Shown: positions 34,250-42,479 of the stretch, in pieces
How the letters are laid out: the number at the start of each line of letters is the position of its first letter
Numbering within the stretch: position 1 is the first letter of the stretch
Assembly (NCBI GenBank): GCA_013339765.2
Contig: CM023453.1
Location: 91,977,767-92,041,766 of the forward strand
Direction of reading: 5' to 3'
Source: Haemaphysalis longicornis
Taxonomy: Eukaryota; Arthropoda; Arachnida; Ixodida; Ixodidae
Length of the DNA: 64,000 nt
Notes under the pieces: model-generated
What the model saw: only the letters and a program-made list of their open reading frames with translations
What the model was told of the DNA's origin: nothing
Database searches by the model: none
Position numbers and translations under genes: made by a program

Positions 34250-34965
34250 TAGCCGCAACGACTAGGAGGACGCAATCACAGTGCTTACGGATTCGCAAGC
34301 AGCGTGCCGCAGCTATCTACGGGGACGCATTTCCAAAACAGCCCTCCGCATCCTCGAAACCAAGGGTCAGCTACCTGAAATAGAAATCGTCTGGGTACCC
34401 GGACACACATCCCTCGCCGGTAATGAGGCGGCCCATGCCGCTGCCCGCGCGCACGTACACCGGGCCATTATCTACGAGGGACAAACATCGCCTGCTGCTC
34501 CCAAAACAGAACCTCTCGTCAAATATGGAGATATTCTGGCCCACTATCGCCAGAGCAGAAGAATATTCCCGGCTCCACATCCCCAGTTATCGAGACAAGA
34601 AGCCACCAGCCTGAGAAGGATACAAACGAACTCCTATCCCCATCGCACCCTCCTTCACGCGATCTACCCCACCATATACCTGGCCACCTGCAATTTCTGT
34701 CCCTTGCCAGGCACGCTTTACCACCAAGTATGGGAGTGCGGACAAACCCCAGGTCTACCCCCCAACCCTTCCCCCTCTTACGAACAGTGGGTGGCCTGCC
34801 TGAAAAGTCCATACCCTGGGACCCAGCGTATACTGGTGAAGAGGGCCTGGACTGCCAGCCAAGGCCAGGGCATCCCGGACTAGGGACGCCCCCCACCGGG
34901 CGGGTGCCCTAACAGCAGCACCAGCGCTCGTGGAATAAACATTTATTCCTCCTCCTTTCTAATTC
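34250..34965 (+). mobile_element. LINE 3' fragment with RNase H and CCHC
   Basis: A 5'-truncated LINE that starts inside its RNase H domain, followed by a 3' UTR ending GGAATAAACATTTATT and a CCTCCTCC tail. The coding frame is intact to its stop at 34883, which suggests a comparatively young insertion. Confidence 0.85.
34269..34883 (+). CDS. LINE ORF2 C-terminal fragment (RNase H, CCHC)
   Basis: The open frame begins within the insertion at DAITVLTDSQAACRSYL (second carboxylate of RNase H) and continues to IVWVPGHTSLAGNEAAHAA, which holds the RNase H His and final acidic residue. A spacer then leads to LRRIQTNSYPHRTLLHAIYP and CNFCPLPGTLYHQVWEC, a C-X2-C-X7-H-X4-C zinc-knuckle-like motif found near the end of ORF2 in many RNase H-bearing LINEs. 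It ends WTASQGQGIPD. The fragment lacks the first RNase H Asp, Glu and the whole polymerase, so it is not expected to function. The listed start is the insertion edge, not a real initiation codon. Confidence 0.8.
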   Translation, partial: DAITVLTDSQAACRSYLRGRISKTALRILETKGQLPEIEIVWVPGHTSLAGNEAAHAAARAHVHRAIIYEGQTSPAAPKTEPLVKYGDILAHYRQSRRIFPAPHPQLSRQEATSLRRIQTNSYPHRTLLHAIYPTIYLATCNFCPLPGTLYHQVWECGQTPGLPPNPSPSYEQWVACLKSPYPGTQRILVKRAWTASQGQGIPD

Positions 34966-34984
34966 CAGTCATAATTCAACTCAT

Positions 34985-35120
34985 GGAACCGGTTCGCGAA
35001 CCGGTCCCAGCTACTGAAGCAGTTCGCCAACCGGTTCGGTACGCGATTTTGTCGAACCGGAACTGAACCGCCACGAATTGATTTCGCCTGAACCAGAACA
35101 CCGTAGCACCGGTATTTCTT
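34985..35120. repeat. Cluster of CCGGTTC/GAACCGG words
   Basis: It includes an 18-bp perfect palindrome ACCGGTTCGCGAACCGGT (34988-35005). About eight further full or partial copies of CCGGTTCG or its complement follow within 130 bp, up to the adjoining (TA)n tract. Confidence 0.7.
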
Positions 35121-35136
35121 TCGGTTCGACACACTC

Positions 35137-35137
35137 A

Positions 35138-35198
<61 letters not shown>

Positions 35199-35226
35199 TA
35201 TATAATATAGTATATATATATATATA
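35137..35226. repeat. (TA)n microsatellite
   Basis: About 90 bp of TA with few interruptions. Confidence 0.97.
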
Positions 35227-35424
35227 GGTTTGATTTGAGGGGCGTTAAAAACAGAAAGAAATGGGGCATCTACAAGCCAAAGAAGCATAGGGGAATGGTT
35301 TGATTTTTTACGGGTGTGACGTTACATTATTTTTTTAATACGTGAGAAAGAAAGAAAGAAAAACACGCGCCAGAGTGGGACCGAACCACGCCTTTCGATT
35401 AGATCTCGAATACCTTACAATTCG
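35227..35424. other. Spacer with a possible pol III-like fragment
   Basis: A (GAAA)n run at 35344-35364 and, on the minus strand near 35385, a B-box-like GTGGTTCGGTCCC. Too little remains to call a SINE. Confidence 0.3.
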
Positions 35425-36345
35425 GCTTGAAAATGTTTCGGAAATGGGGAGTGTGCATACAGTCAGGCTACGCCTATGTTACAACATCAACAAACAACAA
35501 GAAAAATAAAAAGGGGGGGGGGGAGCGAGAGAGAGAAAAAGGGTCGTGTTAACAATGCAGCGTTCAAGGTTGCACCATGACGGGTCAACGTATGCCGCGC
35601 GGGCTGCAAGTTCAGACAATGGGGGAAACTGGACAACCGCGGTTTGAAAAGAAAGGGAAGAGTATACAGAAGGTATTCAGTGACTGCGGAGACTGGTTCG
35701 GGGCAAGCGAAGATGGGTGTGCCCCCGCGGGTCAAGAGAATAGATAGGGGGCACAAAAGAGCATTTCACAGAAGCTAGCAATTGAACAGGAAATAGGTAG
35801 GGTCACAAAAGGTTAAACATGAATAGATCACAAAGAGTTAAACATTCTTAAGTGGTGGTGGGAACGAGACCTCCCTCCCCAGGACAAATGGCATTGTTGA
35901 GCCGCATTAGGCTAATAAGCTGCTGTATTAGGAGAGTTCTGCGAATTCTGATGGCAAACTCGAGGGTAGGAATAATGAACATAGTTATAAAAATTATAAC
36001 CGCTAATTTTAATCGAGGGATAAGCACGTTAGTTTTCCGTAACTTTCATTAATTCCAAGCGTGGCTGACCCAAACTTATAAATGAGATATGATTCCCGAA
36101 CCTCGCGGTCGTGGTGCGTTTTGAAGGCGGATTCTAAAATCGTTGCTTTAAAATGTTCAAATGCATGCCCGGGACTGTTCACATGTCTTACAGGGGCAAA
36201 TAAGGGCAGCTTTTTGCATGAGAGCGGTGATTTAAGCAACTACGAATCTAAGACGGCCTCCGCCATTGTGAAACGAAAGTTAACCGGTAAGATTTCACGG
36301 CCCTGGTTAAACCACAATCGGTGGGCCCCTGAAGCCCTATTTTAA
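35425..36345 (-). mobile_element. Penelope-like element, left (minus) copy of an inverted pair
   Basis: Nearly identical in reverse complement to 38720-39550 from about 35425 to 36240. Identity is about 97% by eye, with differences mostly single bases or run lengths. The minus-strand protein carries the second half of the GIY-YIG domain. From 36240 towards the centre the match to the right copy fades and then ends in homopolymer runs at 36346. Its 3' end points outward (low coordinates). Confidence 0.85.
36009..36239 (-). pseudogene. GIY-YIG endonuclease fragment of the left Penelope copy
   Basis: The frame reads RHVNSPGHAFEHFKATILE, then HHDREVRESYLIYKFGSATL and GINESYGKLTCLS. This is the C-terminal half of the GIY-YIG domain of Penelope-like elements, including the conserved E-x-Y/F segment. 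The N-terminal half with the GIY and YIG strands lies in the degraded part and cannot be read. Compared with the right copy the end differs by a frameshift after ESYGK. Confidence 0.75.
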
Positions 36346-38057
36346 AAAAAGGGGAAAATTGGAAATTTAAAAAAAACAAAAAAAAACCCCTTTAACCCCT
36401 TAAAAAGGGGTTTTCCCCTTTTTAAAAATTTTTAAAAAAAACCCCCCTTTTTTTTTTTCCCGGAAAAAGGGGTTTGGGAAAATTTTGGCCCCCCCCTTTA
36501 AAAAAAAAAAAACCCCCAAAAAAAAAAAGGGGGGGGGGCCAAAAAGGGGGGGGGAAAAAATTTTTCCTTTGCCCCGGGAAAAAACCCCCCCCCCCCGGGG
36601 GGAAAAAAAACCCTTTTTTTGGGGGGTTTCCGGGTTTTTGGCCCCCCCCGGGGGGGGGGGGGGTTGGGGGGGGAAAGAAAAAAAAAAAACCCAAAAAAAA
36701 AAGGGGTTTTTTTTAAAAAAAAATTTTAAAAAAGGTTTTTTTTTGGGGCCCCCGGGCCCCCCCGGGAAAAGGTTGTTTTTTTTAAAAATTTTTTTAAAAA
36801 ATTCCGCTTTTTGGGGGGGGGTTAAAAAAACCCCAAAAAAATTAAAAAATTTTTTTTCCCAAAAAGGGGTTTTCCAAAAATTTTTCCCCCCCCTTTTTTT
36901 AAAAAATTTAAAGGGGGGTTTTTTTTTTAAAAAAAAAAAGGGGGGTTTTTTTAAAAAAACGGGGGGGGAAAAATTTTTTTTTAAAAAAAGGGGGCCCCCC
37001 CCCTTTTTCCCCGGGCCCCCCCCCCCCCCCCCAAAAAAAAACCGGGAAAATTTTTAAAAAACCCAAACCGGGGGCCAAAAAAACCCCCACCCCCCCCCCA
37101 AAAAAGGGAAAACCCCCCTTTTTTAAAAAATTTCGCCCCGCCCCCCAAAAATTTTGGGAAAAAAAAAAAATTTTCCCCGGGGGGGGAAAAAAAAACCCCT
37201 TTTTAAGCCCCAAAAAAAACCCCCCCTTCCCCCCCCCCCCCCCCCCCAAAAACCCCCCTTGGTTTTTTTCCCCCTTTTTTTTTTTTCCCCAAAAAAAAAT
37301 TTTTTTTTCCCCCCAAAAAAAAAATTTTTTCCAAAAAAATTTCCCCCCCCCCAAAAAATTCCCTTTTTTTTTAAAAAAAGGGGGGGGGCCCCCAAAAAAT
37401 TTTTTTTTTTTTAAAAAAAAACCCGGGGTTTTTTGGGGGGTTTAAATTTTTTTTTTTGGGGGGTTTTAAATCCAAAAAAAACCGTTTTTTCCGGGAAAAA
37501 AAAAAATTTTAAAAAAACCCAAAAAACCCCCCAAAAAAAAAAAATTTTTTTTGGGGGGGAAGGGGGGTTTTTTTTTTAAAAAAAACCCCGGCCCCCCCCC
37601 CCAAGCCCGGCCCCTTTTTTTCCCCCCAAATTAAAAGGGGAAAAACCCCTTTTTTTTTTCCCAAAAAAAAATTTTTTGGGGGGGGAAAAAAAAAAACCCC
37701 CCCCCCCAAAGGCCCCAATAACCCCCGGAAACCCCAAAAAAAAACCCCCCGGGCCCCGGGGGGGGTTTAAACCCCCCAAAGGGGGCCCCGGGGGGAAAAG
37801 GGGTTCTTCCAAAAAAATTTTCTTTTTCCCCAAAATTTTTTTTTTTTAAAAAATTTTGGGGGGGGGGGGGGGGCCCCCCCCAAATTTTTTCCCCCCAAAA
37901 ATTTTTCCCCCCAAAAAAAAAAAATTTTAAAAAAAATTTTTTTAAAATTTTTTCCCCCGGGGGGGGCCCCCCCGGGTTTTCCCCCCCTTTTTTCCCCCCC
38001 TTTTTTAAAAAATTTTAAATTTTTTTTTTTTCCCCCCAAGGGGTTAAAAAAAAAAAA
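36346..38057. other. 1.7-kb block of homopolymer runs, probable consensus failure
   Basis: The block consists almost only of runs of 3 to 15 identical bases with very few single bases, unlike any natural sequence elsewhere in the window. It lies exactly between the two arms of the inverted Penelope pair, where the two reverse transcriptase halves should be. Long frames here (rich in Lys, Phe, Gly, Pro) are meaningless. It should be treated as unknown sequence of uncertain length. Confidence 0.85.
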
Positions 38058-38640
38058 CCGACAGACACGCGGCAGTATTTGCACTTCCGAAGCAGCCATG
38101 TCAGACACTGCAAGACAGCAATACCTTACAGCCAAGCCCACCGTTTTAGGAGAATTTGCTCAAACCAAGCCGACTTTGACTCAAACTGTCGAGAACTAAG
38201 ACCGCCCTCCTGAATAAAAAAAACCCGGAAAAAATTATCGACGACGCTATTGTGCGAGCCAACCAATTAGACCGAAAAGAAATCTGTAAGAAAAAAACCC
38301 CGAACGGGAACCCGCAAAATAACTTAGTTTTAACCCACTCATCCTCCGCTCCAAGAGTGTCAACCGTGCTAAAAAAACATCACAATATCCTAATGCAAAG
38401 TGACCGCTTAAAAAGCATATTCCCCGAACCACCACGCGGTTTTCTACCGGCGTAATAAGAATTTAGGGACTTTCTTACTAACTCTCGTATCAACCGACCG
38501 GCAACTACTGGCTGCATGCCCTGCAATAAACCCCGATGTAAAGTATGCCCACCCCATGAAAACCCCTACACAGCGCGCCACCAGCACGGCCCTTTAGACT
38601 ACTACGTAAATATAAAAAGGGAACTTTAACTGTGACTCCG
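38058..38640 (+). pseudogene. Penelope reverse transcriptase end and linker
   Basis: Directly after the homopolymer block one frame reads TDTRQYLHFRSSHVRHCKTA, then IPYSQAHRFRRICSNQADFD. This is the region following the polymerase core that is strongly conserved in Penelope-like elements. After frameshifts come VLTHSSSAPRVSTVLKKHHN, EPPRGFLPA, and TGCMPCNKPRCKVCPPH, a Cys-rich motif between polymerase and endonuclease. The catalytic polymerase blocks are absent from the readable sequence. Confidence 0.8.
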
Positions 38641-38968
38641 CTAATGTCGTATATCTTCTAGAGTGCACGTTTGTAGGCAACAATATATCGGCCAAACTGA
38701 AACGCCCTTCCGAATACGGTTCAATAATCACCGCTCTCATGCAAAAAACTGCCCTTTTTTGCCCCTGTCAAGACATGTGAACAGTCCCGGGCATGCATTT
38801 GAACATCTTAAAGCAACGATTTTAGAATCCGCCTTCAAAACGCACCACGACCGCGAGGTTCGGGAATCTTATCTCATTTATAAGTTTGGGTCAGCCACGC
38901 TTGGAATTAAAGAAAGTTACGGGAAAAATAACGTGCTTATCCCTCGATTAAAATTAGCGGCTTCATAA
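38640..38968 (+). pseudogene. GIY-YIG endonuclease of the right Penelope copy
   Basis: One frame supplies NVVYLLECTF (the GIY strand) and, after a frameshift near 38670, the next supplies QQYIGQTETPFRIRFNNHRS (YIG strand and catalytic Arg region), then RHVNSPGHAFEHL and DREVRESYLIYKFGSATLG. The domain nicks DNA to prime reverse transcription. All the landmark strands are present, so only the single frameshift separates this from a complete domain. Confidence 0.85.
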
Positions 38969-39710
38969 TTTTTATAACTATGTTCATTATTCCTACCCTC
39001 GAGTTTCCCATCAGAATTCGCAGAAACTCTCCTAATACAGCAGCTTTATTAGCCTAATGCGGCTCAACAATGCCATTTGTCCTGGGGAGGGAGGTCGTTC
39101 CCACCACCACTTAAGAATGTTTAACTCTTTGTGATCTATTCATGTTTAACCTTTTGTGACCCTACCTATTTCCTGTTCAATTGCTAGCTTCTGTGAAATG
39201 CTCTTTTGTGCCCCTATCTATTTTCTTGACCCGCGGGGGGCACACCCATCTTCGCTTCCCCCGAACCAGTCTCCCCAGTCACTGAATACCTTACTGTATA
39301 CTCTTCCCTTTCTTTTCAAACCGCGGTTGTTCCCGTTTCCCCCATTGTCTGAACTTGCAGCCCGGCGGCATACGTTGACCCGTCATGGTTTCAACCTTGA
39401 ACGCTGCATTGTTAACACGACCCCCCTTTTTTTCCCTCCCCCCGCCCCCCCCCCCCCTTTTTTTTTTTTTTCTTTTTTTTTGTTGATTTTTTAACATAGG
39501 CGTAGCCTGACTGTATGCACACTCCCCAAATTTCCCAAACATTTTCCGCTCCTTTTTCACAGTTTTATGCAAACCTATATAAGAAATGTGTTCAAAATGT
39601 TTGCGACAGTAAAATCATGTAACTTTACTCTGATGAAGGCAAGTCCCTTGCCGCTACGTAAGTAAACCTTGTTTGTTATTGTTCTTGCTGTGTATCCCAC
39701 TCTTTATTTA

Positions 39711-39712
39711 TA

Positions 39713-39743
<31 letters not shown>

Positions 39744-39744
39744 A
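39711..39744. repeat. (TA)n microsatellite
   Basis: Short TA tract between the Penelope 3' end and a SINE copy. Confidence 0.95.
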
Positions 39745-39969
39745 TAGCCAATCAGAAATGGGGAAAATTTGGGGGGAGTGAATTAAACAGAAATCATTTT
39801 TTGGGAGTCAAGAAGACCTCGGGAAAACAAAGGGGGGAATGCGTTACTTTATACAAAGAAATGCAGAATTTTTTGAGTCAGAAAGAAAGTGGTGAAAAAT
39901 GCCCGCCGGGGGGGATCCGAACCCACGACCTCCAGAATACCGGGCTGGTGCGATAACCACTACGCTACC
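39745..39969 (-). mobile_element. tRNA-derived SINE, copy 1
   Basis: Minus strand: TAGCGTAGTGG is a full match to the A box consensus, and GGTTCGGATCC is a B box with one deviation. Between them is TTATCGCACCAGCCCGGTAT. A body of about 160 bp follows, ending CATTTCTGATTGGCTA. The copy at 40211-40445 has the same structure throughout, and run lengths here may be inaccurate. Confidence 0.85.
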
Positions 39970-40210
39970 GGGGGGGCTGTTTTTCCCCCCCACTTTATCG
40001 GATATTTATTTACGGTATTTTTTTTGCTTCCGTATTGGGGGTGGTGGGCCCGCGCCACTCGGACAACTGGGGTGAAGGGACTTTCTTTTAAAACCCCCCG
40101 GGGCCCTGACTCCCGCGTCTACGACATGTCGAGAGTGGTCGACCAGCGTTGAACCCTCTTAAGCTACCTTTGGCATCAAGGCTGCCCCAACAGAGGCCCT
40201 CGCTATGATG
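39970..40210. other. Spacer between the SINE copies
   Basis: No recognisable gene; several G and C runs suggest lowered base accuracy. Confidence 0.35.
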
Positions 40211-40445
40211 TAGCGAATCAGAAATGGGGAAAAAGAGGGGGTCGGGGAATTAAGACAGATTAAGGGTTGGCGGTCAAGAAAAACCTCGGAAAGCAAAAGG
40301 GGGGAAAGCGTTTCGTCATAGAAAGAAAAAGAAGAATTTTTTGAGTCAGAAAGAAAGTGATGAAAAAATGCCCGCCGGGTTTGGGGTCCGAACCCACGAC
40401 CTCCAGAATACCGGTCTGGTGCGATAACCACTACGCTACCTGCGG
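40211..40445 (-). mobile_element. tRNA-derived SINE, copy 2
   Basis: Same orientation and structure as copy 1: A box TAGCGTAGTGG, B box GGTTCGGACCC, body ending CATTTCTGATTCGCTA. About 80-85% identical to copy 1 by eye, with most differences in base-run length and in the first 60 bp of the body. Confidence 0.85.
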
Positions 40446-40540
40446 TGAGGCACCAGACCAGTGAGTGCCTTACTTACCTTATTTTTTTGCTCTCTGGGTG
40501 AGTTTTTATTTTTTTTTTCCCTTTTTTTTCTTTTTTTTTT

Positions 40541-40612
40541 ATAAAATATATATATATATTTTATTTATAAAAATATATATATATATATTATATTTTATAT
40601 ATATATATATAA
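40541..40612. repeat. (TA)n microsatellite
   Basis: About 70 bp of TA with AAAA/TTTT interruptions, directly abutting the LINE fragment at 40613. Confidence 0.95.
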
Positions 40613-41383
40613 GACCCGTCTTGCGGCAGTTCTTCTCGCTGCGGAGCACATTGAGGCAACTTACGGCGCCGGTGACAACCACCACTTCACAATATTTACG
40701 GACAGCCCCCAAGCCCTCGATCGACTTGGCAAAACCCCATACGTCGGAACCACCTGCGACCTCATCAAGACCATTTGTCGCAGACTGCGAGACACACACA
40801 ATATAGTCGTTCGGGAAGACTGGGTCCCGGGACACGCAGGCGGAATCGGCAGCGAGACCGCTTACGCGTGCGCGAGCGAGCACTTTGAACTCCGCTCCAA
40901 CCCGGCGTTGCCCGTCCCATTTGCACAATACGACCCCGACCCCTCAGAAGCAAAAGCGGCAGCACAGCACGCGTCCAAACAGTCGTTGCGGAACTTGGTT
41001 CCACCAGACCCCGCCCCCTGCCCGCTGGATTGCCCCGTGGCGCACAAGTACTTCTGCAGAATGCACGGGCTGGTGCCGCGCTAACCGATGATGTGTTGGC
41101 CAAGTGGCGTGCGTATGTGCCAAAACGTCACCACCATGCCGTCGAGCTTGCGCAATCTGTGGCCACAGTTGCCTGCACCTCTTGCTCCACAGGAGCCACG
41201 CCCACTGTACACCACATGTTGTGGGACTGTCCCGGCCTTCAAACGCTCCGTTTACAGTATCTTCCGCCCGGCGTCCAGCGGCTTGTGGAATGGACAACCC
41301 CGCTGCAACCCGCCACTGCAAGGCAGACGCTGCTTTCTCTGTGGGAGTTCGCGCGCTCTTCAGGCGTCGACCGCAGAATGTAA
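40613..41383 (+). pseudogene. LINE RNase H and C-terminus, one frameshift
   Basis: The first frame reads TRLAAVLLAAEHIEATYG (RNase H Glu helix), FTIFTDSPQALDRLG (Asp strand) and WVPGHAGGIGSETAYACA, ending at TAA 41082. The coding continues in the 41030-41383 frame, so a frameshift lies near 41030. That frame reads WRAYVPKRHHHAVELAQ, CTSCSTGATPTVHHMLWDC (CX2C-X9-H-X4-C) and ends FARSSGVDRRM. The first RNase H Asp is cut away by the truncation. Confidence 0.8.
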
Positions 41384-41482
41384 CATTTAAACTCTCCCCC
41401 CCTCCCCCCCCACCTTCCTTTCTTCCCCATGGTGACCGACGCGTCCACCTTCTGAAATAAAGTTTTGTTATGTTATGTTATG
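40613..41482 (+). mobile_element. LINE 3' fragment with RNase H, (TTATG)n tail
   Basis: 5'-truncated LINE that begins at the (TA)n tract and ends AATAAAGTTTTG followed by TTATG repeats (41466-41482). It encodes RNase H and a CCHC-like C-terminus. It belongs to a different family from the one at 34250 because the tail and the C-terminal peptide differ. Confidence 0.85.
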
Positions 41483-41902
41483 TTTTCCGCCTTTAAACTC
41501 GTACCGCTCCTCAGTAGTTTGCCAATCATAAAAGGAACAGTTTCCGTATATAACAAAGGAGTAGCAATGGGTTGGCTGCAGCCTCGTCTGCAAATTCCTT
41601 TTCGTTTTTTGGATGTCGCATCAAAGTTGTCCCGCTCCTTAATATTTCCCCAAACATATAAGGAACCCAGCACTCGTACATACTAGGTGTTTCGCGAAAG
41701 CTTACCTAATGGAATTGTCTAATAAGTTTTTTTGTTTTCCGCCTTCAAATTCGTACCGCTCCTTAGTAGTTTGCCAATCATAAAAGGGACAGTTTCCGTA
41801 TATAACAACGGAGTAGCAATGGGTTGGCCGCAGCCTCGTCTGCAAATTCCTTTTCTTTTTTTGGACGTCGCATAAAAGTTTTTCCGCTCCTTAATATTTC
41901 CC
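41483..41902 (+). repeat. 168-bp direct duplication (41483-41650 and 41735-41902)
   Basis: Both copies start TTTTCCGCCTT(T/C)AAA, share CCAATCATAAAAGG, GGAGTAGCAATGGGTTGG and CAGCCTCGTCTGCAAATTCC, and end TTAATATTTCCC. They are about 90% identical. The 84-bp interval contains a related partial copy. No coding role is seen. Confidence 0.8.
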
Positions 41903-41927
41903 GCTCCTTAAAGTTGTCCCGCTTCTT

Positions 41928-41998
41928 TATATATATATATATATATATAATATATATATATATTATATATATATATATATATATTATATATGATATAT
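41928..41998. repeat. (TA)n microsatellite
   Basis: TA tract bordering the left arm of the hairpin. Confidence 0.95.
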
Positions 41999-42000
41999 AG

Positions 42001-42162
42001 AAGAGAAAATCTTCGAACAAGGTAAAAGCACGATTGTGGCCTACGTTTCAGCAAAGAGAACTTGCTTTCCTCGGGGAAGCAAGTCCTCAGGAAAGCAAGT
42101 TCTCTTTGCTGAAACGTAGCCCACAATCGTGCTTTTACCTTGTTCGAAGTTTTTCTTCTCTT
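42001..42162. repeat. Long hairpin with arms of about 73 bp
   Basis: The left arm 42001-42071 and right arm 42089-42162 pair almost perfectly (one mismatch and a 3-base indel near the ends) around a 17-base spacer. The arms contain CTACGTTTCAGCAAAGAGAA and GTAAAAGCACGATTGTGG. Penelope elements end in short 'xxGAAACGT' hairpin-like segments, so two opposed Penelope termini are a reasonable reading. (TA)n lies on both sides. Confidence 0.85.
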
Positions 42163-42186
42163 GTGTTTCTCTACCATCTTCAATAG

Positions 42187-42206
42187 TATATATAATTACT
42201 ATATAT

Positions 42207-42237
<31 letters not shown>
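42187..42237. repeat. (TA)n microsatellite
   Basis: TA tract between the hairpin and a further Penelope-like end. Confidence 0.95.
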
Positions 42238-42239
42238 CG

Positions 42240-42375
42240 TCAAAACTTGGGTGCAGACACTTGGAGAACACTGAACAAGAATTTTATTATCACCGGCAGT
42301 TTCGAAAGGCGGACCTTTCGTCTTCGGGGTTTATCTTAGAGATAACCCCCGTTAGAGATAAGTGCCTGGCAACGA
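42240..42375 (-). mobile_element. Possible Penelope-like terminal fragment
   Basis: Minus strand: GAAGACGAAAGGTCCGCCTT, TCGAAACTGCC, then AATAAAATTCTTGTTC. The layout (GAAGACGAAAGG...CCTTTCGAAAC) resembles the end hairpin of Penelope-like elements, and a (TA)n tract follows. An additional palindrome GGGGTTTATC...GATAACCCC lies at 42337-42358. No coding sequence remains. Confidence 0.45.
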
Positions 42376-42479
42376 GTACGATTGTTATTGGTGTTGCATC
42401 GTTCTAAAAGCAGTGGCACACTTCTGAGGAAAAATACTCATTTGAGATTCCAAAAAACACCATCTGGCTTATATAAACA

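Larger units (their letters stand above)
38058..39700 (+). mobile_element. Penelope-like element, right (plus) copy of the inverted pair
   Basis: In order: the end of a reverse transcriptase, a linker, a Cys-rich motif, the GIY-YIG domain, a 3' UTR and a terminal segment with CTGATGAAGGCAAGTCCCTT, a short hairpin type seen at Penelope ends. It then meets a (TA)n tract at 39711. The segment 38720-39550 is repeated inverted at 35425-36240. Penelope-like elements are an order of retroelements with a telomerase-like reverse transcriptase and, in this branch, a C-terminal GIY-YIG endonuclease. Stops and frameshifts make this copy inactive, and some of them may be read errors. Confidence 0.88.

Noticed and set aside
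36422..37833. Several frames of 70-190 codons rich in Lys, Phe, Gly and Pro
   Set aside because: They lie in the homopolymer-run block, which is most likely failed consensus sequence; composition mirrors the runs.
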